Shown here: positions 1-12,385 of the stretch, one piece after another
How the letters are laid out: the number at the start of each line of letters is the position of its first letter
Position numbering within the stretch: the first letter of the stretch is position 1
Assembly (NCBI GenBank): GCA_964035795.1
Contig: OZ038320.1
Span: 9,260,671 to 9,324,670, forward strand
DNA from: Pterobdella sp. o SKG-2022
Lineage: Eukaryota > Annelida > Clitellata > Hirudinida > Piscicolidae
Length of the DNA stretch: 64,000 nt
Direction: 5' to 3'
Made by a program: the position numbers and the translations under genes
The notes under the pieces: model-generated
What the model was told of the DNA's origin: nothing
Databases searched by the model: none
The model's input: only the letters and a program-made list of their open reading frames with translations

Positions 1-3000
1 TAAAGCAATGGTTTAATAAAGAGTTCAATAAAAGACTGAAGAGATTTGAAGAAAAACTAATAAAGATAAATTTTTGAAAATAAAAAATTAATCAAAAATA
101 ATTGATTGCATTTTTAGAAAATAATTCGAAATTCAAATACCATTTTCATTCTCTCACCATAACCCTCGTTTGACCACCATGCTAATCATTCTTATTAGCA
201 CATTTGTGGTCGATTATAATAGATGATTTAGAAGAGGGTGTATATTTTATAACGGATAAGCATGAATAAATAAGGATTCATTCAAAAACCTGCGTGAAAA
301 TTTACATTTGAAAATATTGAAAAAACTTACAAAAAATTTTCAAAAAACCAACAAAAAGCGTCATTAAATCAAAAAAAAAATTTATTCTTGTATGGTGGGA
401 TGAAAGTTGGGGTAACTCAGTAAAAGCAAGAAAGATGTAAAAAGCTATGACGGGCTCAGTAGGCTTACATTCATTCACCAAAGCTTCATATTTACTCATG
501 AAACTTTCTGAATCACGAAGAACAAGTCTTTTGAGATTTGCTGTTAACCCCCATATTTTCAATGAATTCCCACTGAATTTGTATCATGAGGGTAAATTTT
601 TCGGAGGTTATTGCTCTAACTGAGAATTGAACGATAAAAAAAGGGTGAGATAATTCCATGGATGAATTAGACGAATATAAAGAAAATGTCTCGTGTATGT
701 GCTTGTAGGAGCATTTGACCTAAGTTTTTATGTGGAAGGAAAGATGTACTTTAGGGTTATATTCTAAGTTGGCAAGCGTGGAGTTTAATAATTAAACACT
801 CTAAATAATCATAAATAAAACTTACTTGTGTGTAAGCCGGAAATCTCTTTTTAATGATCTTTACACATCTAATATTTCTAAATACCTTCACATGAGGGCA
901 TTACACCATTTGTTTAAATAATTTTTTCAAATTTCAAAAAAATCATTAATATTATTATTTGAGTTGCCTGATCAAATTTTTAACTGAATGACAATTTTTG
1001 CTGTCGAAAACCTTGTAAAGCTCTAATTATTCACCACCGCGTGATTACTAGAAATTTGAATTTGATTGAATAAATTTATTTTTTCATTTTACCACCCAGA
1101 AAATATATTTTTATTTTGCATGTAAAAACTAGTTTCAAAATTTTATTTTGTTTAATGCATAGGATGAGAAATGGTAATTAAAATTTTAGAGCATAACTTC
1201 ACAGAAATGAGCAACTTTTTGGAAAGAGACGAAATATTTGAATGATTCTATCTATTTGAAAATATTCATGCATTTTCAATATTTTCAGCCAAGTTAAAAA
1301 TAACACAACATATTTATAAAGTCAAAAATGAAGAGACTTTGGTGTTTTTGTCAGCGAAAAATTATATGACATTTTTTTTAAAATTCTTTAAAAACACAAA
1401 ACGACATACGACCATCAGATAAAGCAATAGTTATCTTTAGAAAATGATTTAAAATTTGCTTCATTTAATATGACCAAACTTCTATTAATGCGTGCTTTTT
1501 CTTTATACTTTTTGTTAGAATTATTTTTTAGAAATATTTTGGTGTTTTTGATAACTGTAATTTTTGAAATAATTGAATTTTTAATCAAAAAAATTTTTGA
1601 AGAATTTTCAAAAAACTAAACGCATTTGCTTCTTCAGAGGTCAATTAAAATTTGAAGACAATCCAACTTTTACCAATAAAAAATTCAATAAAATTAATAT
1701 TTTTTCATTTTAAATAAAATTTTCCAAAAGAGTTACACAAAATTTTACATACAACGTACAATCACACCAGCACATAATTCAATCCATATTTTTGGAACCT
1801 AAACATTTTTGTCTCACTTTTAATATCCTGGTAATCTCTCCGTATTAAATTCTTATTTTTCTCGTATTTTGCATACATCGAATATTTTCGAAAGCTCTTG
1901 AAAGCACTCAAAGCTGTATTATTGCTCTGTTCATGGTCTCAATAATGCCAAAATAACTTAGTGACAAAAGGTTACTTTCACGTTGAATGTTAAATGTATC
2001 GTTTGTTGAAAGTATTCAAAATTCAAGGTTCTAGTGTAAAAGATATGTATAAATTATTATTTAAAATTAGTTTAATGCATAGCAGAATTTGAAGTCGTTA
2101 TGAGAATAGAAAAGTGAATGAACACAAGCGTTATTATGAAAATTTCAAGATGAAATAAGATTAATTTTTAAAATATCTTTTAAATGGGAATAAAAGCATT
2201 CTTATAAATTATTTCAAAATTTAATTAATTTTTCAAAAGAATCTATTTTTCAACGAAGTAAAATTTTTGAAACCAAAACTCAATAACTTCATAATCTGGT
2301 AATGCAAAAAATGTATTTATCGATATTATCTATTAAACGCAGCTTGAGAACCACATGTAAAAGCTCCAACTCACTACTCACAAGACCTTGTGCAAACTTG
2401 TTGACAACTAATTGATAAATGAATATCTATTTCAAGCCACTCTGTTTTGTTATTCATATATATTATTTTTTTTGATACTTTCTCTTAAAATTTGAGTTTT
2501 TAGTGCAGCATATGTTTGGAGAAGGTGTTTTGAGTTTAAAGCCATGGGTATTAGAGAAAAGTCCAATCGATGATTTGATGGTTTTAATTGAATTGAAATA
2601 AGATTTCCATTCCATGTCTTTTGAAAGTAATTTTATTTTTGTAAGACGAATGTGTTACCAAAAATTTCATTATTTATAGTAAGAACTTACCAGTTATTTA
2701 ACAAAAGAATATTTTGAGAATAAAAACCAGATACAAATATTAAAAAAATTGTAAAAAAACAAAAAAAAAGCAAAAGATTTGGTATAGAAACTTGTATGAA
2801 AGAAATAATAGAAATGATTCAGTTGATGGTACATCTTGAAGAAATAATGGCGACAAAAGAGGCAAAAGCACTTGGTGCTATTTAAATGACCATTGCAACA
2901 ATCCGCGTGCCTTATTGGCCGTCTGAAAAGATCTTTTTAAAAAAAGATTATTTTGTAAAAAGAATATAATTTTACAAGTTTTCTTTTCTTAATGTTCAAA

Positions 3001-3826
3001 CACGGTGGAATTTTGGAGCAATTTGTTTTAAAGTTGTTAAAAATGCATAACTTTTGAGCCAGCATTTGTCAACTTGACGTTTTCTCGCATCCATCTAAGA
3101 ATCTTATCTTTTCTTATATGCATTCTTTCATTCATTATCTATCTATTTATTTCTCTTCACTGGGATACAGTAGTCTCCATCTATCAATACATTAATTATT
3201 GCTAATTACGTTCATTTTAAGGAGGTATTTCCAATATGTAAATCGTCATTACCAAAGTTAAATTCGCCTGACTTATTTACACATATATCATTTTTAGGTT
3301 AGATTTCACATTTCACGTGTCTTTTTAATTCATCACCCTTAACATCAATTTTTCTACAATAAATCAACCAATCAGTTAGGCATTCTACAGAATCAATCTC
3401 GAAGCTGTATATTTTCTAATCAACCGACTAATCCTTCAATCAATCACCAAACCAATCAAATGAATTCGAAATTACAAATCTTGCCCATCAATCAAACAAA
3501 TTGATTTTCTTATAAATCATTTTAACATATTCAAAATCAAAACGTTTTTTGTTTTCGTAAACATTTCACAATGCCCTAAACCAGTGTTTGAGTTAATCAA
3601 TATAGATATCTTTTCATTGGAGCCACTATTATCCCTAATCCTTCGAATCAATTTTAAGTGTGAGATTTCAAATTACTTCTTAAAATACTAAAAAAGTTTC
3701 AATTAATTCCAAATTTTCATTCAATTATTCATTCTAAACTGGCCACGAGCCAACCCCCACACCATTCATCACCCTTGTAATAAATCAGCCAACAAACAAG
3801 CTAGACACAAATCTCAATTAACTAAC
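1..3826. other. AT-rich region, no supported exon
   Basis: This stretch is AT-rich and holds no exon I can support. It lies on the 3' side of the LNX-like gene, so the exons for its later PDZ domains should be here or beyond the window edge. A minus-strand open frame at 302-562 has a somewhat richer centre (about 440-560), but no splice-compatible partner and no family resemblance were found. Confidence 0.5.
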
Positions 3827-6800
3827 CAGGTTTAAGAAGATTTTCAACTTCACTGTTGCTCTGTCGGTAGACGGTGAGTTGCGAAATGATGGATGGTCTG
3901 CTGAGAGCTCTAACCGCCTCGAGGTGGTTCATGCTACTGAGATCTGCTCCGTTTATCTGAGTTATACATTTTTATACGAGATTTACGCTTATGATTTGCA
4001 ACTCTCGTGCAAAATATCTCTAATGAGATCATTTTTCAAAAATTTCAAAATTTTTCATTATGCTGGGAACAGGTTTTGAGAGAATTTAAACTAAAAATAT
4101 ATTGGATTTTATGCATGATTGAAGAAAAAATGCTTCTTTAAAAAAAATTTTTTATAAAGTACCTAAGTAGAGTTTAAGGCATAATACTCTTGTGAAAAAA
4201 CATTTTAAACTCCTCTCTAAAATTTTTATTTCAATAAAAACTTTCATGGAAAAATAAATAAAATTTTTATCCCAATTCACAAGTCTACAAAACAAAAACC
4301 ATTAATTAAGCAATAACATGCACGTACACAAAGACCGAGCCTGGTTAAATAATTCAGATGAAAATGAATCGCGCTAATAAATGACAAAAAATGCATCAAT
4401 TAAATTGACGCTGAGAGATGTTGCTGTATGAATGCAGCTTGAATGGCTGTGATGTGTGATGTATTGGAGTGATTTGAAAACAGACATGATGGATTTCAGA
4501 AGAGAACGATCTTTTTATATGGATTCTTGCTTGCTTCTCAAGCCTATTATAATGTTTTCTTTAATTATTAGTTCTGATTTTTTAATGATGACAATTATTT
4601 TTTTCTTATTATATTGTCGTTTATAATATTCCTTATCTTTCTTTACTATTGTTGTTTTTTCGTTTTCTTCACTCTTATTTGCATTTTTTTTAAATATTTT
4701 ATAATTTCATTCATAATTATTTCATTTTTATTCTTTTTTTATTCTGTTTTTATTTTATTTGATAGCATTGGCATTTTTTCAAGCCGTAAGTTCAAGTATT
4801 TCATGCTTTATAGATAATACAATAGCTGATAACAGATATTATCATTGCCTAAGAAATAATGACTATTATGTCAAAGATGTTTTCAAACCATTGAAAAAAA
4901 ATTATAAAAAATAAATTTAAAAATGCAAATAAAAAATCTATAACATTAAAGGAAAGCGTAAATAAGGAACGATAAAAACAATCAATACGAGATAGACAGA
5001 GGAGTTAAGTCATACAAATGCAGCCAAACGAATAAAAAGCATCTTTTAAAAAATTTTTAATTAATTTTGACACAATTTTAAATATATCTAAATAATTCAT
5101 GAATTCTCAAGTTGATTTTGTGTTTTTTTTTTAAATTACTTAAAAGTAAAAAAAAAACACAAAATCAACTTGAGAATTCATGAATTATTTAGATATATTT
5201 AAAATTGTTTTTTAGGTTTTAAAGGATAAAACTTTTCTATTTGTCACAAAAGTCAGATTTCGTGAAGATACATTATATTTGAATAAAAGAATTCTGACAC
5301 AAAAAGGTATGAATTGTTGCTTACGAATAATTCAATTCCACAAAGCATTATAATCTGCAGAAAGGGCGAACAAGCACAGTGCAGATAAATATTTCTATAA
5401 CAGAAGCATTGCACATCTCAGTTCCTTTTTTAAACAAACTTTATACTAGTTGCCACCAAGTTGGTCTATATAACTCCACTATCACTAAATTCTTTCAATG
5501 CATTGAACACGTTTCAAAAACCCTCTTATAAAAATCTAGCTTTTAAACTAATTTTCAAAAAACCCGTTTTAACATAATAAAAAAGATAAAAAAATAACTT
5601 TATAGCGATGTTTTGGTGAGATTGATAAACGATTTAAATATTTGAAGGGGAGATGCCAATACTGAGTGACATTATGCTCTCACATTATGCGCCTCAAATC
5701 ATTCAGCACGCCCTCCTCAATACTATCTGATTATTATATTCCTAAAATATTTTGAGAGCTATATAAAATTTTAAAGGTAGCTAATATGGTCTGGATAACA
5801 AACGCATGTCTTATTATATTAATTTGGTCGATTATCAGAAAGGAAATATACTTTTTAGTTATTGATTTATCGATTGGAGGTTCAATGAGAAATTGATTGT
5901 GGTGGAATTTGAAAAAAGATTCTGAGGTTTTATTTCACCCAAAAGCAGATAAACTTTTTATGTAGGAAATATTGTTTTTTTAAAAGTTCAATATTTACGA
6001 ATTGAAGAAATTTCTCAAGCCAAAAGTAATACTCAAAAGTGGTGAAAATCAAAAATTCCCAGCACAAAGCTTTTTGTTACTAATTATTACCGTGTACTTG
6101 ATGGAGTTACTGACAAAAAGCTTTGTACTGTTAATCAAATAATGTTTCCAAGATTCCATTATTCGGAAATTTTTGAAATAATCAAAGATTTTTGAAGTTT
6201 TTTTAAAAAAACAATATTTTGTTTGATGAAAGTAAATGACACAATGATGTTATGTAGCGGTCATTTCATAGAACAAAGAATCCTTTTATTATCGCTATCC
6301 ATCATGCAATAATGCTCATGTTAATCTTTTGTTTTTTAAATTAATAAAAATTTGAAAGCTTTCAATTAATTTCTTTTGGTTAAATTTGATTATATCCATT
6401 CCAAAATTATCCTTTTTATTTCTTCCTTGTTCTACGTCCCAAGTCAAACCCATTGAAGTTAAAACCCATGCCATAAGTACTTATTTTATTAAACTCTGAT
6501 GTATTCAAACGTCAATTTGAGCTTCCTTTGAAAACAACCTTAACGCGACTTTCAGTTTGCACCCCGACTTCCACTAAACAACACATATGCCATTAAACAT
6601 CTCATAGAATGAATTTGTTTCTATTTAACATCTGCTCCTTCTACATTCCCTCCTCGTGAGAGCTATACTTGCATTCCTATAATCTTACCCAATCCTATTA
6701 ATTGACTCTTTAATGCTTTTTATAGTCCTTCTGTTTCTACCGTTATAACCCTTTAGCTCTGTGCTAGCTTGTATTTTTGGTGTATTTGCATTTAAAAAAA

Positions 6801-9800
6801 ACTAGTGGTACGTTTCAATATATATTTATATAATTAGAATATCTTTGAATTAATTTGAGTTTTTTAATGTATAAGAATCGTTTTTTAAAATTATATTTGA
6901 ATATAGTGCAAAAATTTTAATAAAGAAAAGCTTAGTTAACAAAGTATCGCTAAAAATATAATTTAAATTATGCATGCAATTTTAAAACCACTGTGCCAAC
7001 TATGTTTGAAAATGTGTTTACGTTAGTGGTAATGGCCATATTATGAGACTGCAGTTGAGCTATAAGGCGTGAATAGATTGATTGAAACAATAAAAATTTG
7101 ATGAAACATGCTAGTGATGATAATGACAATTTGATGGTACCAGTGCAAGAGATAAAGACTATGGTTTGAACGATAAAATCTTGAAGTTTTTTGAATCTTA
7201 CTTCTAATTTTTTTTTAAAGTTTTCTGAGAATCACATTAGACTTTTGCAAGTTTATTTGTGATTAATGAGAAAAAAACTTAAAGCATTGGAACGAATATC
7301 TTTTATTTTGGTATTTGTTACAAAACAAAAAAATCTCTTCCTAAACAGGAAAAAGTTGATGCCTAATAAATCCCAAATGAAATCATTTAAATGGAACTTA
7401 AACTTTTAAAAATAATTCACAGTAGACTTTTTCATGAAATTAATTAAGAATATAACAAAAAAATAACAATTAAATATAGACCAGAAAATATTGACTAAGG
7501 AAGAAAATAGGATCCTAAGTATATTTACTTATCTTAATAAGCCACAACGAATCAAACATTGTTATACTTTTTCATATCACTAAAATGCATCAAATAGAGT
7601 CACTTGAAAAACAATACTAAAGTTGGAAACATATATCTTATCTCTATGGCTTTAGTTTTAATAAATAATAAGCAGAATAATTTTGATACAAATTATCTTT
7701 TATTTATCAGATTTGAATGAAACTAACTTTTAAAATTTTTGATGTTATATCAAAAGTATCTAGATTTTATAATAAATACCTTACAAACAAAGAAATAAGA
7801 ATTTTTAAATTAATAAATATAAGTAACTTGACATTCTCATTATAAGACTGACTAAAACATTTCTAAACATTGACAAAAACCCCAGCTGACCTCAAGCAGC
7901 TGGTCTCCAACTTGCAGTCGACCATCCTTATACACGGCCCCGTTTTTACTGATCTCCTGCACCACCACACTTCCCTGAGATGACGTGTTTCATTGGAATT
8001 GAAGCTGTCGTGCAACTTTGTATCACAAAAAATTAATATTGTTGTAATGTAATTGCTGTCAGTTTTGATGTGAAGTTCTTGCGATGAATTATATTTCTGT
8101 ACTTATGAAAAAGTTTTGGAGAAGAATATTTCTGGAAAGAAATTGACTGAATATAACTTTTTGGTTCTATTTGTGCAACAAGTTTGTTGTTTTATTTAAG
8201 AGAAAATATTTGATAAAAATCTTTTAAGGGAACTTAAGATGAATTTTCTTGAACTCACAAGATCTTGAAAACAATTGTAAATTAGACTTGAGAACTTAAA
8301 CTTTAATATAGTGATTCAAAATTTCTGAAATTAATTGTATATAGAGTTTTTTCAAATTTTTCTCAATTAAAACAACGAAAATATTTAAAAAATTTGTCTT
8401 TTCACAATAAACTTTTGTAAAATTGATTCACGTGAATTTTTGAAAATTTTTTCTTTGAAACATTCACTCGAAACTTTTTCAATATTTTTTCTTTACAAAT
8501 ACCTTTTCAAAAGAATCCAACATAAAACAACAACAGTGCAATCTAACCATACTCTAAAATGAAATATTACATAAAGCACCTACCACTAACACAACTCAAG
8601 CATACAACATTACATCACGAGTACGACACCAACACATAACACACAAAACCCAATAAAAAACATAGGTATAAAAAAACTCTCATACAAAACTTTCTCATTA
8701 AAAACGGTAATAAAAAGTTTTTTCATTCAAAATTATATTGAAATTTTGTTATTCAAAATGGGGATGAATAATATTTCACTGAAAAATGATGAAACAAATA
8801 TATTAAAAAACCTTAATACACTTTTAATACGATGGTTCTTAAAATAACACTTATAGATTTACCAAAGGAGTGTCAGAGCCTCCTACAATACTGATACCCA
8901 AACAAGAACTTTGTCTTCTGTATATGTGGAAGACGGAGATACGATCTCTCAGATCCCAGAAACTTTCTTTTGCTTGGCTGTTGCAAGACTTGCTGTTACA
9001 TGGTTGGTCGAGGGATGACTCTTCGTCGTGGCCTTGGGTGGGTGAAAGTTGAAGTTTCGACTTTGGATTAACTTTTTTGTTATTGTTTTGAGTTTAATGA
9101 TTGAATTGTTTAACGAAAAACTTTTTGAAATTTGAGTATAGATATTTCATAACTGAGTTTAATAAAGCAAGAAAACACAGCGTTTATAATTTATTGAAGC
9201 TAAGCTTTTCGATGTGCTGAGGATATCATCTTCAAGTCAAATTTAACAAAAAGCTCCCAAGTTCATAAGATATCGTTGAATAGTGGATAGATTTTGATTA
9301 TCAAACCATCTTTTCATATAAAAATTACACATTTTAATCTATGTTTCAAAACTCTCAAGATGAGTCAAGGGAATGTTTCTAAATAATAATAATAATTTAC
9401 GAAGTTTATTATAGTAACAGGGAGTTTCAAGATAACTTGAAATTACTGCGTTAGTTTTTTTTAGCTTATACCAGTAGTATTCTTTGAATTATATCTTAAT
9501 AGTTTTCTGATATAGATTTGAAGATTCTCGTTATCTCCCTGACGCAATTTAACGCGATAAGTTTTTACTTTAAATGCTTCATAAAAACTGCTCTTTTTTC
9601 ATTTTATAATATCAATTTCAAATATAGTTGTTTATTATATAATTATTTCCACATTTATATATTTTATAAGCAATATTTGGAGCGAATTTTTCGAGTGTTT
9701 TGAATGATTTTCTCAATTTCTTGCTCTAACGGTTTGGAACTTATTTAAATTTAAAATTCAATTGCGGCTTCTAACAAAAAGCTTGTGGCATACAATTTAT

Positions 9801-12385
9801 TGATGAGTCTTACACATTTTAAAAGTTTTGCATGTCAAGGAAATTTCATTCATTCATTAATTCTCTAGCTTCAATCAAATCCTCAAGCTTGTTTAAATTT
9901 ATTTTATTCACAATTTCTATAGTGAGGTTTTAAAACTCATCAATTAAGAGACATACTATTGTCGGTGGAGCTGGGAGAACTTGAGAGAGAGTGGTTGGGT
10001 TTGTGTTGCTGCTTGTCCTTTTGTTGTATCTCCAGCTGTTGTAGCTGTTGCTGCTGTGAATATACTGTGTAGACCAAATTTCCATTATTATTGCATTCAG
10101 TGATTTTTTGCATATTTTTTGTGTTTTTCTTATTAATGCCAGAGCAAGTAATCAAGTTATTGATGTTGATCAAAGGTAAATTGGTAATATTATTACTTTT
10201 GATGTTATTATTATCATTGTCTTTACCATTGCAATTACTACAAATTTCATTGTTGATATCAACATTTATGTCGATTTTATGTTTAATACAGTTGATGTCA
10301 GTTTTGTTGTAAGCCTCAATAATTCTGTTGCTAGTTTTATCGTTGCCAACATCATTCGTAACCTGAGTTTTATCTATCCCATTTAAGTTGACGCTTTTAA
10401 TATCGATATTGTTTTTGATGTGAAAACTATCAATTAAACTCAAACTGCTGTTCCCTTCGCTTTTGTTTTCTTGTTTCGGGGAACTTTTTTCTGTTGCTTT
10501 GCATCTGTTGGAAAAGAAATTTTTCGTTTACATTAGTCGTATGCGTTTTATTTGAAAGAAGAGATGGATGATTAAGTAATTGCCTGAACAAATAAAAAAA
10601 TTATGTTTTTTTTTATTTTTTTAAATCATTATGAATTTGAAAAAAAAATTTTAAATGGTTGTTCATTTAAAAAAAATTTCATCAACAAAAAGAAATGTAA
10701 TCAGATATACAAATTGAAATTCCTTATTATTAAATATTTACTACACTCATATTAAATATTTAAATAATATTAATCAACATGCAAAAATCTTTGAAAGATA
10801 TGCAAATTAATAACCGAAGTCTTGCTTAAAATTCAGTATTACTACCCAATAAAACAAGTAAATGAATTCCAAATGACTTGGACTGACAATTAAATATCTG
10901 AAAAATTAAATAAAATTTTGAGCAGAATTTATCAATGTATCCAACCACGTACGCTTTTTAAACTACATTGAAGACAAGTAACTAATGACATAGATCGCTG
11001 AGCTATATTTGAAAAAAGAAATGGAGGAATTGATGTGAAAATTCTATTTTTTATGCCAATTCATCATTTAAAACGAGTGGTGTTGTGTGCTTTCTCAAAC
11101 ATGATACAAACTTCCACTCAATACAATAATCTCAAAAGTTTTCTAGTCGAAAAGTTTTATTTTATAGAATAAAACGATTAGTCAAATAGAAATAGTGACA
11201 AAGAAAATTTTGGAAATGAGCTTTAAAAAATGATTTTTGAACTTGTATATTTTTGAAGTTCCTAATGAAACAAAATTTCAAAATTTTATGTCTTCAAACT
11301 CAAACTCCTTATCAAATAGATTGTTTAGTTTTCAAGTAGTTTTTCTTTCATTGGAAAAACTTTTCTTTTTGACGCCTGTATTATTGAGAAACAAAATGTA
11401 CTGCTTTAATACAATTTTATCTCTACTGGAAAAAACTTTGAAAAAAAAACGAATTATGTACAAGATTCGTGAATAACTTTCAAAACAAGCTCCAAGATTT
11501 ACAAAGTCAAGCTTTTACTTTGGGAATATTTTATTTAAAATAATTTGTCCGAAAGTCCCCCACAGACAAAAGAAATATTTGCAACCATTCAATTAATATA
11601 TTTGTCCATACATAATGACAAATCAGCTTAATTAAAACACTCTGACGCAGAGCTTATATTTAAAAACAAGAAGTTTCCATAAAGGATTCATACGTAATAA
11701 AATAATTTTGACACAATAATATCAATTAAACTAATTAAATAAAACTCAGTAATTAAATATTATTAGCCCCCAAGTTTGTTGTCTGCGATTCAAAAATGTA
11801 TGTATCAGAGTTGAGGCTGTGTTAAGCTTTAAAATATGTCAAAATTGTAACCGTGCCTCACTCAATGCTGTAAAAAGTGAAAAAACTCATACTATAATGT
11901 AAGATATCAGCTTGAAAACGAAAATTTTCAAGGTTTTTATACACGATAAACATGATACAAATTGAGCATACCTGTGTAAAAATTAACTCATAATAAAATG
12001 TACATAATACAAATTTGACCATATATGTATCATAAAAGTAACCTACAACACAAAGTATATACAAAATGTGACTTTGTAATGTGCACTGCATACAACAAAA
12101 AGGTAATCCTTGTAGTCTATGTAGGTCTCACCTCTGCACCATTTCTCACTTTTTTTTCTAATTTTTATATTATTAATAATCATAAAACAACACTACGTAA
12201 AAATAATAAATAAAACAACAACATATAAATGTAATGCATGAAATACCAAGGTAGAAATATAACGCATAAACACCAAGGTATAACCAGCCAACCTGAACTT
12301 GACATGTTCCTCCATCAGTTTTCTAGGCAGCACCTCTGCGCACGCTGCGGCATTTGGACACCGCACCATCATTTGGTTCATGAGG
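3827..12385 (-). CDS. LNX: LNX-like E3 ligase/PDZ scaffold protein, partial
   Basis: Five exons chain in phase on the minus strand: 12385-12293, 10504-9957, 9032-8863, 7974-7891 and 3956-3827, about 341 residues. The first two complete a TRAF-type zinc finger (C-x5-C-x11-H-x4-C, beginning RCPNAAAC and closing HVKFRC). Next comes a long low-complexity linker rich in Asn, Ile and Lys with a Gln-rich stretch. Then follows one complete PDZ domain: carboxylate loop CLGI, GGSDTPL, KDGRLQVGDQLLE, and a helix with MNHLEAVRAL whose His suits class I ligands. In known LNX proteins a RING finger precedes the zinc finger and four PDZ domains follow, and they ubiquitinate Numb and scaffold membrane proteins. 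I found no RING exon upstream or later PDZ exons downstream, so both ends are missing. A PDZRN-type protein is the main alternative. Confidence 0.75.
5073..5207. repeat. Perfect 60-bp inverted repeat (hairpin)
   Basis: The arms 5073-5132 and 5148-5207 are exact reverse complements of 60 bp. The 15-nt spacer is itself partly self-complementary. It lies in the LNX-like intron between 7891 and 3956. No coding capacity. It could be a young foldback element or MITE, or the trace of a local inverted duplication. Confidence 0.9.
9193..9238 (-). repeat. Penelope/hammerhead-like relic motif (tentative)
   Basis: Read on the minus strand this contains TTGAAGATGATATCC and, after a short gap, CACATCGAAAAGC. 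This resembles the CTGAAGA...CGAAA core pattern found in terminal repeats of Penelope-like elements that carry hammerhead ribozyme motifs. The first core base differs (T for C) and helix pairing is poor, so at best it is a decayed copy. It lies in an LNX-like intron. Confidence 0.22.

Noticed and set aside
2320..2410. Minus-strand exon-like reading tested as next LNX PDZ exon
   Set aside because: The phase is possible but the residues do not match the start of a PDZ domain.
10091..10312. Hydrophobic plus-strand frame rich in Leu
   Set aside because: It is the complement of the Asn/Ile-rich LNX-like linker exon.
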